Assembly: GCA_050180705.1 (NCBI GenBank)
Contig: JBFXDX010000005.1
Coordinates: 124,001-188,000 of the forward strand
Direction of reading: 5' to 3'
DNA length: 64,000 nucleotides
From: SB25 sp050180705
GTDB lineage: Bacteria > Bacteroidota > Bacteroidia > Bacteroidales > Tenuifilaceae
Shown: in pieces, positions 17,072-25,887 of the stretch
Numbering within the stretch: position 1 is the stretch's first letter
How the letters are laid out: every line of letters starts with the position of its first letter
The notes under the pieces: model-generated
What the model was told of the DNA's origin: nothing
Seen by the model: the letters and a program-made list of their open reading frames with translations, nothing else
The model's database searches: none
Program-made: the position numbers and the translations under genes

Positions 17072-17422
17072 TTACTTTTTTCTTAAAGTTTGGAAACCAT
17101 TGCTACTCATGTATGCTGCAAAATTTTCGTAACCATCCTTTTTTATCATTTCAATGCAAGCTGGCCTGTCGGAGCGTAGAACAAAACCAATTGCTTTTGC
17201 AAAGAAATTGTTGTATTTCTTGCACTGCTTTACATCGGAAAAATCTTTGCAATCGGCGCAACTTTTAATATTCTGAGCCATACAGCACTTAAGGATTTCG
17301 CACCAGCTGGCTTTTTCGTTGCCAGCACACCCTGGACATTTGCCTTTTATATAGGATTTACATGCTCCGCAGTATAGGCCGCAAAAAGCAATGTTATTTG
17401 TGTCGTTTTTAGTTGTTTCCAT
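17072..17422 (-). CDS. Cys-rich DUF3795-type protein
   Basis: A small (116-residue) cytoplasmic protein with 12 cysteines, 11 of them in the first 70 residues (FCGLYCGACKSY, KCPGC, CEILKCC, CADC). This pattern is that of the DUF3795 family, thought to bind zinc or an Fe-S cluster; no function is established. It is the last gene of a leftward group, 5 bases downstream of a radical SAM gene and followed by a strong hairpin. The close spacing suggests it serves with the radical SAM pair, perhaps as an Fe-S or metal partner. That role is a guess. Confidence 0.75.
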   Translation of the reverse strand: METTKNDTNNIAFCGLYCGACKSYIKGKCPGCAGNEKASWCEILKCCMAQNIKSCADCKDFSDVKQCKKYNNFFAKAIGFVLRSDRPACIEMIKKDGYENFAAYMSSNGFQTLRKK

Positions 17423-17427
17423 TGATA

Positions 17428-18318
17428 TTAAAATTTAAGTGATGTTTGTTGCGATTTGTGCATTTTTTCTCTCATTGGTTTTGTATAACTGCTCGATAAT
17501 CCATATTTGTCCCTCAATTCATTGAGCATTCCATACAATTCATTTTTATATTCTTTTCCGGCACTTCCTGTTTTATAAAGGGTGCATAATTTTTCGTAAT
17601 GTAAAGGGAACTCTTCTTTTATAAAATTAAGAAACACCCCTTTTGTTTTACCTTTAAGGTAGAGTGTTCCTGGCAAAAGATAATGAACATTTGCTTGTTG
17701 TGCATTTCGGCATATGGCATCCAAGTTCTCAAAACCATCGGTAATGAAAGGAATGATTGGCATTACATGGATGCCTGTTGATGCGTTTGTTTTTCTAAAC
17801 TCTTTAAGAACATTAAATCTTTCTTGAGTTTTACAGCCAAGAGGCTCAATTTTAGTTCTAACACTTTCGTCTAATGTTGTAATTGTTGCAGCAATGTTGA
17901 CATATGTGATTCTGGATAATTCGTCAATTAAATCGAAATCGCGGAGAATCAGGTTTGATTTTGTGGATATAATGGCTGGTGTTTTATACTTTATAAGTAG
18001 TTTCAATATCTGTGGCATGATAGCGTAGTTTTTTTCCAAAGGTTGGTAACTATCGGTAACACCTCCAATATTAATAACCTCGTGTTTCCACGATTTACTT
18101 CTTAACTCGTTTTCTAACTTTTCTACAATATTGGTTTTTACGTAAACATTTTCGAAGTATCCGTTGTCGTTAAGGTAATCGTGCGAGTATATTGCGTAGC
18201 AATACTTACAGCCATGTTCACATCCCCTGTAAATGTTTAAATCCCAGCCGTAAGGTATTTTTCGTTTTAGTTCATTCAGCGCATTACTGCATTCTGTTTC
18301 AATTATATTAACTGACAT
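17428..18318 (-). CDS. SPL-like radical SAM protein (second of tandem pair)
   Basis: A 296-residue radical SAM enzyme with the CxxxCxxC cluster motif in YRGCEHGCKYCYA (Cys33, 37, 40), a TIM-barrel-like core (IISTKSNLILRD, INIGGVTDSYQP) and the family motif PIIPFITDG. It belongs with the COG1533/SplB group (spore photoproduct lyase and relatives), whose founding member repairs a UV thymine dimer; most bacterial members have unknown substrates, and this organism need not form spores. I start it at ATG 18318, 13 bases after the previous stop; a TTG at 18339 would overlap that gene. It is clearly paralogous to its neighbour, and its core lacks obvious extra clusters. Confidence 0.82.
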   Translation of the reverse strand: MSVNIIETECSNALNELKRKIPYGWDLNIYRGCEHGCKYCYAIYSHDYLNDNGYFENVYVKTNIVEKLENELRSKSWKHEVINIGGVTDSYQPLEKNYAIMPQILKLLIKYKTPAIISTKSNLILRDFDLIDELSRITYVNIAATITTLDESVRTKIEPLGCKTQERFNVLKEFRKTNASTGIHVMPIIPFITDGFENLDAICRNAQQANVHYLLPGTLYLKGKTKGVFLNFIKEEFPLHYEKLCTLYKTGSAGKEYKNELYGMLNELRDKYGLSSSYTKPMREKMHKSQQTSLKF

Positions 18319-18331
18319 TTTTAGGGAAATT

Positions 18332-19210
18332 TTACTCAAAAATAAGTTTTTGTTGAATAGGTTGATTTGGCTTGTAGAAATTCATTTGAGTTGATATGTG
18401 CTTTTGTCTACACTGAAAATATAGAGTTTTATTAAGGTCTGCAGAATTTGCCGATGGGCAACTATAGTTATTTCCAAATTCCGTGGAATATCTTTCGCGA
18501 AGGTTCGGAAAATACTTGTCGAATTGTTGATAGAGATGTTCGCGTTGACCATCGCGCATTGTAAGACCAAACGATGCTAGTATATAGTTTGCGCCGCAGT
18601 CGGCGGCTTGCTGAGCTATATCAACAACATTTTCTTCCGTGTCATTTATGTATGGTAAAACGGGCATGAATGTTATTCCGCAGTAAATTCCTTCGCTTGC
18701 GAGTTGCTTTAATGCTTCGAACCGTTTGCTCGATGGAGGAGCATGTGGCTCGATTATTTTACTCAGTTCGTCGTTGGTAGTTGTAATTGTTAACGAAACC
18801 GCGGCATATGTTTTTGAGATTTCTTTGAGCAAATCAATATCGCGGGTTACTAAATTACTTTTTGAGATGATATGAACTGGAAATCGATATTTAACCATTA
18901 GTTCTAATGCTTTTCGGGTTAGTTGATATTCCTGTTCAATGGGCATGTAGCAATCGTTCATCGATCCAAAGCCAACGGTTCCCCGTACTCTTTTGCTTTT
19001 TAGTTCACGTTCTAAAGTTTGAATTGCATCTTTTTTAATGCGAATGTCGGACAAATCGCCAAGTTGATAACACTCGCTACGCGAATCGCAGTAAATACAT
19101 CCATGTTGGCAACCTCGGTAAAGGTTCATATTGTAGCTAAGCCCGAAGTAAGGATCGGGCTTATTCTTAACATGGCTAAGTATTGTTTTTGCTTCGATGT
19201 AGCGTGCCAT
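18332..19210 (-). CDS. SPL-like radical SAM protein (first of tandem pair)
   Basis: A 292-residue paralogue of the next gene downstream, with YRGCQHGCIYCDS (Cys34, 38, 41), VGFGSMNDCYMPIEQEY, HIISKSNLVTRD and FMPVLPYINDTEEN. It is also COG1533/SplB-like. An extra Cys follows the cluster (RSECYQLGD), which the sister protein lacks. ATG 19210 is preferred over a TTG at 19222. It begins 16 bases after the stop of the small membrane protein gene. Having two divergent copies side by side suggests two substrates or two steps; neither is known. Confidence 0.82.
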   Translation of the reverse strand: MARYIEAKTILSHVKNKPDPYFGLSYNMNLYRGCQHGCIYCDSRSECYQLGDLSDIRIKKDAIQTLERELKSKRVRGTVGFGSMNDCYMPIEQEYQLTRKALELMVKYRFPVHIISKSNLVTRDIDLLKEISKTYAAVSLTITTTNDELSKIIEPHAPPSSKRFEALKQLASEGIYCGITFMPVLPYINDTEENVVDIAQQAADCGANYILASFGLTMRDGQREHLYQQFDKYFPNLRERYSTEFGNNYSCPSANSADLNKTLYFQCRQKHISTQMNFYKPNQPIQQKLIFE

Positions 19211-19226
19211 TTTATAAACCAAAGGA

Positions 19227-19649
19227 TTATGAATGCTGATTTAAACGTTTTGCAAAAATAATCGACATAATATAGGTTTGTATGTATGCACCAATTGCCC
19301 AGCTTAATGTCATTGCAAAAGATATCTTAAATGAACTGATAGAGAGCATTAGTCCGGGAAATGTTGCCACAAGAAAGTACATATTTGTGAATACGAATGC
19401 TTGCTTTGAAATACTGCCGGAAACAAGCGTTTTCACTTTTGTCCAAATCCATGCAAGAATAAAGGCAACATAGAATGGGTGTAAGAAATAAAGGCTCATT
19501 AGCGGATCTTCCCATGGACGAAAAATGGTTGTATTCTCATATTCGCCATTTAAAGAAGGAATTAGAAACACAAATAGAAATCCAATTGCCATATTTGCTG
19601 CGAATCCTGCAATGGCTGCCAGTAGCGATGTTGAAATGTACTTTTTCAT
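19227..19649 (-). CDS. small four-helix membrane protein, unknown function
   Basis: A 140-residue hydrophobic protein with about four membrane segments (roughly 5-30, 55-73, 83-105, 112-133) and a short polar loop NGEYENTTIFRPWEDP after the first helix. I do not recognise the family. It lies between the WYL regulator (108 bases upstream) and the radical SAM pair (16 bases downstream), all in the same direction, and no terminator is visible between them. Confidence 0.65.
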   Translation of the reverse strand: MKKYISTSLLAAIAGFAANMAIGFLFVFLIPSLNGEYENTTIFRPWEDPLMSLYFLHPFYVAFILAWIWTKVKTLVSGSISKQAFVFTNMYFLVATFPGLMLSISSFKISFAMTLSWAIGAYIQTYIMSIIFAKRLNQHS

Positions 19650-19757
19650 AATTTATCAAATTTTAGTTATGATTTTCGGTACAAATAAAAACCTTCGAAG
19701 TGTCAACCCTATGTCAGTAGAAATTTTAAAAACGAATTTTAAGTTTATAGCCATTCA

Positions 19758-20702
19758 TTATTTGTAGTGTTCGAAAAGATCTTTTACCCTTAATTTCATA
19801 CTTTCTAAAAGTTGTTTTGGTTCAATAATCTGAACATTTTTACCCAGCGACAAAAGCCAATATTCAATCCACTCCAACGAGTCGGATAGAAAAACCATTG
19901 TAAAAGAATCGTCTTCAATTTTTTCATCAATAAAACCATAGTAATGCTTGTATTCCGAGAGTTGATTGTAAAGAAACTTTGGAAATTGTAGCACAACTCT
20001 TATGTTATTTGCATTGTCCGAAAATCGGGATATCAATTCATTTACAGGAGGATGTTCGCCAGTAAAGTTTTCGGTGCCTATAGTTAGATTTTTTATTCTA
20101 TCGAGCCGAAAGTCGCGGTATTGTTTTCGGAGTCGGCAGTATGCTAGTAAGTGCCATTTTCCACCATAGAAACAAATGCCAACAGGCTCTATCTCTCGCC
20201 GTGTGTATTCTTTTTTCGAATTAGAGAAGTACTCCAAAATAAGAATATTGCTTTGAGTTAATGCTTTCTGGATAGAAGCCATAAAACAGTTTGGGAAAGA
20301 TTTTTTTTGATGATTTGGATGAATTACCAAAATCTGATTTTCTAGTTTCTCTAGGGTTTCTTTGTCGGAGTATCGCAAAACGGCTTTAACTTTCTCCAAG
20401 GCGGTGCCGTAGTTCTGCTCGAGCGAAATATCGGTTAGCTTTTCTGTCATTTTTCCGGCGGTAATCATCGCAGCAGCTTCTTCGCGGGTAAACATAATTG
20501 GAGGAAGGTGGTAGCCCGATTCAATGGAGTACCCACGTCCAGCTTCACCAGCAATAGGAATACCCGATTCCATTAATGCACAAATATCGCGGTAAACGGT
20601 TCTGAGGCTAATCTCAAATCTATCGGCAATTTGCTGTGCGGTAACAGTCCTGCGCGATTGCAAAAATGTAATAATTGCAGAAAGGCGATCTATTCGGTTC
20701 AT
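19758..20702 (-). CDS. WYL-domain transcriptional regulator (YafY-like)
   Basis: A 314-residue DNA-binding regulator: an N-terminal winged helix-turn-helix (MNRIDRLSAIITFLQ, TAQQIADRFEISLRTVYRDI) and a C-terminal WYL domain (about 140-220; EPVGICFYGGKWHLLAYCR, FRLDRIKNL), a ligand-sensing module often tied to stress, nucleic-acid or phage-defence genes. I start it at ATG 20702, which gives the usual N-terminus; the frame extends further upstream without reason. It is divergent from rimP and upstream of the membrane protein / radical SAM group, which it may control. Confidence 0.88.
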   Translation of the reverse strand: MNRIDRLSAIITFLQSRRTVTAQQIADRFEISLRTVYRDICALMESGIPIAGEAGRGYSIESGYHLPPIMFTREEAAAMITAGKMTEKLTDISLEQNYGTALEKVKAVLRYSDKETLEKLENQILVIHPNHQKKSFPNCFMASIQKALTQSNILILEYFSNSKKEYTRREIEPVGICFYGGKWHLLAYCRLRKQYRDFRLDRIKNLTIGTENFTGEHPPVNELISRFSDNANNIRVVLQFPKFLYNQLSEYKHYYGFIDEKIEDDSFTMVFLSDSLEWIEYWLLSLGKNVQIIEPKQLLESMKLRVKDLFEHYK

Positions 20703-20875
20703 CAAATATCGAGGTAAAATAAAAACGAAATTACAATTTGCTGCCGATTTTACACAGTTAATACTTACTACTTTTAATAATTTTGGAATCAATTTAAATT
20801 AATCGTTATTACAGCGGATTCAAAATTTTGAGTAGTTAAAAAGGATTTCCTAAAATGCATGTTTTCAGTCAAATA

Positions 20876-20907
20876 TTTTGATTTATTGAATTATTGATAT
20901 ATTTTTG
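20876..20907 (+). promoter_or_regulatory. promoter of rimP-nusA-infB
   Basis: TTTTG (20876-20880), 19 bases, then TATTTTTG (20900-20907): a full Bacteroidetes promoter match. The predicted transcript start is about 20914, giving a leader of about 60 bases. Confidence 0.8.
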
Positions 20908-20932
20908 CAACAGTTTTACGCAACATTTGGTG

Positions 20933-20958
20933 CAGGGGACAGTGTCCCCTGTTTTGTT
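20933..20958 (+). promoter_or_regulatory. terminator-like hairpin in the rimP-nusA-infB leader
   Basis: A perfect 9-bp inverted repeat (CAGGGGACA, G, TGTCCCCTG; 20933-20951) followed by TTTTGTT lies between the promoter and the rimP ATG at 20973. GC-rich stem plus T-rich tail looks like a weak intrinsic terminator, so a leader attenuator for the operon encoding NusA is plausible. A roadblock or RNA-stability role would look the same. Confidence 0.55.
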
Positions 20959-20972
20959 AAAGTATAGTTAAA

Positions 20973-21440
20973 ATGATTAATAAACAGCTAGTTGAATCTA
21001 TTGTACAACCAAAGTTAGAGGAGGAAAATCTCTTTTTGGTTGATATTAACATAAGCGCATCGAATAGCATTGTTATTACTATTGATGGTGATAAGGGTGC
21101 TGGAATTGATTCGTGTATAGCAATTAGTCGGCTGGTGGAATCAAGTTTAAATCGCGACGAGGAGGATTTTGAACTAGAGGTAACATCGGCAGGAATTGGT
21201 CAACCTTTAAAAATATCGCGTCAGTATGTTAAAAACATTGGTCGGGAGGTAGAGATTCTTAAGAAATCTGGCGAGAAAATAAAGGGAACTATTACTGCGG
21301 CAACCGATAGTAACTTTTCTGTTAAGTATTCAAAGAAAGTTGCGGTAGAAGGACGTAAAACAAAGCAGACAATCGAAGAGGAAGAAACTTTAGTATATAG
21401 CGATATTAAAACCACCAAGGTGGTGATTTCTTTTAAGTAG
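20973..21440 (+). CDS. rimP: ribosome maturation factor RimP
   Basis: Cytoplasmic 30S assembly factor. 155 residues, usual length, with an N-terminal alpha/beta domain (VDINISASNSIVITIDGDKGAGIDSC), the conserved IAISRLVESSLN and FELEVTSAGIGQPLK motifs (the last equals the family's EVSSPGLxxPL), and a C-terminal SH3-like domain. First gene of the classic rimP-nusA-infB operon, 27 bases before nusA. The operon has a full promoter and a hairpin in the leader. Confidence 0.95.
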   Translation: MINKQLVESIVQPKLEEENLFLVDINISASNSIVITIDGDKGAGIDSCIAISRLVESSLNRDEEDFELEVTSAGIGQPLKISRQYVKNIGREVEILKKSGEKIKGTITAATDSNFSVKYSKKVAVEGRKTKQTIEEEETLVYSDIKTTKVVISFK

Positions 21441-21467
21441 TTGAAATAGAAACAAAATATTATAACA

Positions 21468-22706
21468 ATGGAGAATCTAAATCTAATCGACACTTTTTCC
21501 GAGTTTAAAGAGCTTAAGAGTATCGACAGACCAACAATGATGAGCGTATTGGAAGATGTTTTCCGAAATATGCTGATTAAGCTTTATGGTTCTGATGATA
21601 ATTTCGACATAATTATCAATATCGATAAGGGTGATTTTGAGATATGGCGTAATCGAGAGGTGGTTGAGGATGAGGAGTTTGAAGATGCAAACCGTCAGAT
21701 TTCGCTTACAGAGGCTCGGAAGATTGATGAGGATTACGAAGTGGGCGAGGAGGTAACATCTGAAGTTAAGTTAGCAGAGTTCGGTCGTAGAGCGATTTTG
21801 GCATTGCGTCAAAACTTAACCTCCAGAATTATGGAGTTGGAAAAGAATAATCTTTACAACAAGTATAAGGATAGAATTGGCGAAATTATTACTGGCGAGG
21901 TTTATCAGGTTTGGAAGAAGGAGATTTTGGTGCTCGATGATGAAGGAAACGAATTGGCTCTTCCAAAAACAGAACAAATCCCATCCGACTTTTACCGTAA
22001 AGGCGATAGCATTAGAGCCGTTGTGTTTAAGGTTGAGATGAGAAATAACTCACCACAAATTATTCTTTCGCGTGTAGCAAATGCATTTCTTGAGAGATTA
22101 TTTGAACTTGAGGTTCCCGAGATATTTGATGGACTTATCACCATTAAAAAGATTGTTCGCATTCCGGGTGAGCGTGCTAAGGTTGCCGTTGAGTCGTACG
22201 ATGAACGTGTCGATCCTGTTGGAGCATGCGTTGGTATGAAGGGAAGCCGTATTCATGGTATTGTACGTGAGTTGCGCAACGAGAATATCGATGTAATAAA
22301 CTACACTAACAATACTCAACTTTATATACAGCGTGCATTAAGTCCTGCAAAAATCACGTCTATTAAAATAGATGAGCCAGGCAAGCGTGCTGAGGTTTAC
22401 TTAAAACCAAACGAAGTTTCGTTAGCAATTGGTAAGGGCGGCTATAACATTAAATTGGCAAGCCAGCTAACTGGATATGAAATTGATGTTTACCGTGAAT
22501 CTGAAAGCGAGGATGAGGAAGATGTTAACCTCGACGAATTTGTAGATGAAATTGATAGTTGGATTATCGATACTCTAAAGGGAATTGGTTGCGATACAGC
22601 TAAGAGTGTTCTTGAGATTCCTTTCAAAGAATTGGCTAAGCGTACCGATTTGGAGGAAGAAACTGTGAAAGAAATTATCAAAATATTGAAGTCTGAGTTT
22701 GAATAG
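21468..22706 (+). CDS. nusA: transcription termination/antitermination factor NusA
   Basis: Binds RNA polymerase and nascent RNA to modulate pausing, termination and antitermination. 412 residues: an N-terminal domain (about 1-130), an S1 domain (about 135-200, ITGEVYQVWKKEILVLDDEG), and tandem KH domains (VGACVGMKGSRIHGIVREL near 250; AIGKGGYNIKLASQLTG near 325). An acidic stretch and one C-terminal helix-hairpin-helix domain (DTLKGIGCDTAKSVLEIP) follow. It lacks the second acidic repeat of E. coli NusA (495 aa), as is usual outside the gamma-proteobacteria. Confidence 0.96.
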   Translation: MENLNLIDTFSEFKELKSIDRPTMMSVLEDVFRNMLIKLYGSDDNFDIIINIDKGDFEIWRNREVVEDEEFEDANRQISLTEARKIDEDYEVGEEVTSEVKLAEFGRRAILALRQNLTSRIMELEKNNLYNKYKDRIGEIITGEVYQVWKKEILVLDDEGNELALPKTEQIPSDFYRKGDSIRAVVFKVEMRNNSPQIILSRVANAFLERLFELEVPEIFDGLITIKKIVRIPGERAKVAVESYDERVDPVGACVGMKGSRIHGIVRELRNENIDVINYTNNTQLYIQRALSPAKITSIKIDEPGKRAEVYLKPNEVSLAIGKGGYNIKLASQLTGYEIDVYRESESEDEEDVNLDEFVDEIDSWIIDTLKGIGCDTAKSVLEIPFKELAKRTDLEEETVKEIIKILKSEFE

Positions 22707-22764
22707 TATTGCTATTCGTATAGTTTTGCATAATATTTTATAACAATCAACGGGGAAAGCCTGT

Positions 22765-25752
22765 ATGACAAACGAGAAATTAATAAGGCTTAGTAAGTTA
22801 GCCAGAGAATTCAACGTAGGAGTTTCGACTCTAGTGGAATTTCTCCATAAAAAAGGGCATAATGTACCTAGCGATCCTAACGCTAAGATTGATCAGGACC
22901 TAATCGGTTTGCTTTCGAAGGAATTCGGTGCCGAGGTTAACCTTAAAAAGGAGTCGCAAAAAGTAAGCCTTAAAACTTTAAGGGAGAAGAAAGAGTCTAT
23001 TTCTATAGATGATATGGATAAAGACGTTGAGGAAGAATCTGATTTTGATTCTTCTGACGATGAGGTTATCATCAAAACTACAACTATAGAACACTCCAAA
23101 ACCCCAGAAAGGGAAGAAAGCGATAGACCCAAAATCGACCTTAAGTTGAAAGGTAAGATTGATTTGGAAGCGCTATCTCCAAAGAAAACACAGCCTGCTC
23201 CTCCCGTTGAGAAGGTTAAGGAAGAGGTTAAAGAGCCCGAAAAACCCAAGATTCAACCGCAAGAGGAAAAGCCAAAGGAGCCAAAAGAGCACAAGCCTGC
23301 TCCTGTGGAGCATATTGATACTCCAAAGGTTCAGGTGGAACAACCCAAGGTTTTAGGAAAAATAGACCTCGAAAGTGTTCAAAAACCTGTTCGTCCTGTT
23401 GCAAAACCGCACGAAAAGGAAAAACCGCATGCACCAAAACCTGAAAAGAAGGTTGAGCCACAACAGCCTGTTACTCCAGAGAAGGTTGATGAGCCTAAGG
23501 TTGAAACTCCTGCTGCTCCTGCAGGGGAGGAAATATACCGTTCCGAGGTTGAAAAACTTACAGGTCCGACCATCATGGGTAAGATCGATTTAAGTGCATT
23601 CGAACCTAAGAAAAAACAGCCAGTAGCATCATCTTCCGATAACAATAATGGTGGCGGCGCTGGTGATAGAAATAAGAAGAAGAAGCGTAAGAGGATTAAG
23701 AAGGAAAATGCTAAGGTTTCGGTTCCTGAGGCTGGTCAACGCGATCAAAAGCCAAATCCTCCACAGCTGAAAAAGGCTGATCCGTTATCAAAGCAAAAGA
23801 ATAATAATAACAACAACAATAAGAAGAAGAAACCTGTAAAGCAGGAGGTTGACGAAGAAGCAGTTCAACGTCAAATTAAAGAAACTCTTGCGCGTTTGAC
23901 CTCCAAAGGAAAAACCAAGGGTTCGAAATATCGCCGTGAGAAACGCGATCTGCAAAATGCTCGTCAGCAGCAGGAGCAGGAGCGTCTTGAGCAGGAAATG
24001 AAAATATTAAAGGTTACAGAGTTTGTTTCTGTAAACGAGCTTGCAACAATGATTAATGTACCTGTTACTGATGTAATTGAGGTATGTATGAATCTTGGTT
24101 TGATGGTATCCATCAACCAAAGGCTCGATGCTGAAACAATGGCTCTTGTTGCCGATGAATTTGGTTATCAGGTTGAGTTTGTAAGTGTTGAACTGCAGGA
24201 AGCAATTAACACCGAAGAAGAGGATACGCCTGAAATGCTAAAACCACGTTCACCAATAGTAACTGTAATGGGGCACGTTGACCATGGTAAAACCTCGTTG
24301 TTGGACTATGTGCGTCATGCTAACGTAATTGCTGGTGAGGCGGGTGGTATTACACAGCACATTGGGGCATACGGAGTTATTCTTGAGGATGGAAGAAAAA
24401 TCACCTTCCTTGATACTCCTGGTCACGAGGCATTTACTGCGATGCGTGCACGTGGTGCTAAGTTAACCGATGTCGCAATTATTGTAGTTGCTGCAGACGA
24501 TGCTGTGATGCCTCAAACCATTGAGGCTATTAACCACGCAAGTGCTGCTGGCGTTCCTATAGTTTTTGCAATTAATAAGATTGATAAGCCAACCGCTGAT
24601 GCCGAGAAGATTAAGGGCGAACTTGCTAACATGAATTACTTGGTTGAGGATTGGGGCGGTAAATACCAATGTCAGGAAATATCAGCAAAGAAAGGTTTAA
24701 ACATCGATAAACTTCTTGAGAAGGTTCTTTTAGAAGCAGAGTTGCTCGATTTGAAGGCAAATCCAGATAAGCGAGCTCAGGGTGCTGTTGTTGAATCAAC
24801 CCTTGATAAGGGACGTGGATATGTTGCTACCGTTTTGGTAGAGTCAGGTACACTCCGTCAGGGTGATATTATGATTGCTGGAACATATTACGGTCACGTA
24901 AAAGCCATGTTTAACGAGCGTGGAACTCGTATTCAAGAAGCAGGCCCAGCATCTCCAGTACAGGTTATTGGATTGAATGGTGCTCCTCAGGCGGGTGATT
25001 ACTTCAATGTAATGGAAACCGACAAGGAAGCCAAAGAGATTGCCAATAAGCGTGAGCAATTGCAACGTATGCAAGGTCTTAAGACCAAAAAACATATTAC
25101 GCTTGATGAGATTGGCCGTCGTATTGCAATTGGAAACTTCCAAGAATTAAATATTGTGGTTAAGGGTGATGTGGACGGATCAATTGAAGCATTGTCTGAT
25201 GCTTTAATTAAACTATCGACACCTCAGATTCAGGTAAATGTAATTCATAAGGCTGTGGGTCAGATTTCTGAATCGGATATTCTTCTTGCGGCTGCATCGA
25301 ATGCGATTGTAATTGGATTCCAGGTTCGTCCTTCGTCAAGTGCACGTAGATTGGCTGAAAAGGAAGAGATCGATATTCGACTTTACTCTATTATTTACGA
25401 TGCAACCAACGAAATTAAGGATGCAATGGAAGGTATGCTTTCTCCAGAAATCAAGGAGGAGATTACTGGTACCGCCGAAGTGCTTGATGTATTCAAGATT
25501 ACTAAGGTTGGTTCTGTTGCAGGATGTATTGTTCGTGAAGGGAAAATTATTAGAAACAATAAGGTGCGCTTAATTCGCGATGGTATTGTGGTTTACACAG
25601 GCGATCTAGGTTCTCTAAAACGCTTCAAGGATGATGTTAAAGAAGTTGCCAATGGCTTTGAGTGTGGATTGAATATCAACAACTTTAATGATATAAAGGT
25701 TGGCGATATTGTTGAAGGATTCCAGCAGGTTGAGGTAAAACGAAAATTATAA
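22765..25752 (+). CDS. infB: translation initiation factor IF-2
   Basis: GTPase that places initiator fMet-tRNA on the 30S subunit. 995 residues. The first 480 or so are disordered and charged, rich in Lys, Pro and Glu, with an Asn/Lys run near 347-360. They also hold three spaced copies of a GKIDL(E/S) motif near residues 129, 197 and 271. The GTP-binding domain starts near 495 with GHVDHGKTS, DTPGHEAFT and NKID, followed by domains II-IV to the end. ATG 22765 follows CGGGGAAAG. It is the last gene of the operon, ending at a strong terminator. Confidence 0.97.
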   Translation: MTNEKLIRLSKLAREFNVGVSTLVEFLHKKGHNVPSDPNAKIDQDLIGLLSKEFGAEVNLKKESQKVSLKTLREKKESISIDDMDKDVEEESDFDSSDDEVIIKTTTIEHSKTPEREESDRPKIDLKLKGKIDLEALSPKKTQPAPPVEKVKEEVKEPEKPKIQPQEEKPKEPKEHKPAPVEHIDTPKVQVEQPKVLGKIDLESVQKPVRPVAKPHEKEKPHAPKPEKKVEPQQPVTPEKVDEPKVETPAAPAGEEIYRSEVEKLTGPTIMGKIDLSAFEPKKKQPVASSSDNNNGGGAGDRNKKKKRKRIKKENAKVSVPEAGQRDQKPNPPQLKKADPLSKQKNNNNNNNKKKKPVKQEVDEEAVQRQIKETLARLTSKGKTKGSKYRREKRDLQNARQQQEQERLEQEMKILKVTEFVSVNELATMINVPVTDVIEVCMNLGLMVSINQRLDAETMALVADEFGYQVEFVSVELQEAINTEEEDTPEMLKPRSPIVTVMGHVDHGKTSLLDYVRHANVIAGEAGGITQHIGAYGVILEDGRKITFLDTPGHEAFTAMRARGAKLTDVAIIVVAADDAVMPQTIEAINHASAAGVPIVFAINKIDKPTADAEKIKGELANMNYLVEDWGGKYQCQEISAKKGLNIDKLLEKVLLEAELLDLKANPDKRAQGAVVESTLDKGRGYVATVLVESGTLRQGDIMIAGTYYGHVKAMFNERGTRIQEAGPASPVQVIGLNGAPQAGDYFNVMETDKEAKEIANKREQLQRMQGLKTKKHITLDEIGRRIAIGNFQELNIVVKGDVDGSIEALSDALIKLSTPQIQVNVIHKAVGQISESDILLAAASNAIVIGFQVRPSSSARRLAEKEEIDIRLYSIIYDATNEIKDAMEGMLSPEIKEEITGTAEVLDVFKITKVGSVAGCIVREGKIIRNNKVRLIRDGIVVYTGDLGSLKRFKDDVKEVANGFECGLNINNFNDIKVGDIVEGFQQVEVKRKL

Positions 25753-25770
25753 TATCAACTACCATAAAGT

Positions 25771-25798
25771 AAAGACGCTCATTTGAGCGTCTTTTTTT
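25771..25798 (+). terminator. terminator of rimP-nusA-infB
   Basis: Stem AAAGACGCTC/GAGCGTCTTT (25771-25780 with 25785-25794), loop ATTT, followed by TTTT. Confidence 0.88.
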
Positions 25799-25861
25799 GT
25801 ATCTAAAGTTTTTCTACTCTATCTTTTTGTATAGTCTTAATTCCGATTTGCTTTTTTTTCT

Positions 25862-25869
25862 TACGTTTG
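25862..25869 (+). promoter_or_regulatory. -7 box of the ECF sigma/FecR/TonB locus
   Basis: TACGTTTG fits TAnnTTTG, 18 bases before ATG 25888. It implies a leader of about 13 bases and excludes the TTG at 25867 as the start. No -33 at ideal spacing (TTTG at 25847 is too close). Confidence 0.55.
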
Positions 25870-25887
25870 TATATCAAACTAAAAAGG

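Noticed and set aside
17428..18339. Eight-base overlap between the two radical SAM genes as a sign of coupling
   Set aside because: It depends on a TTG start at 18339; ATG 18318 gives a normal start and a 13-base gap.
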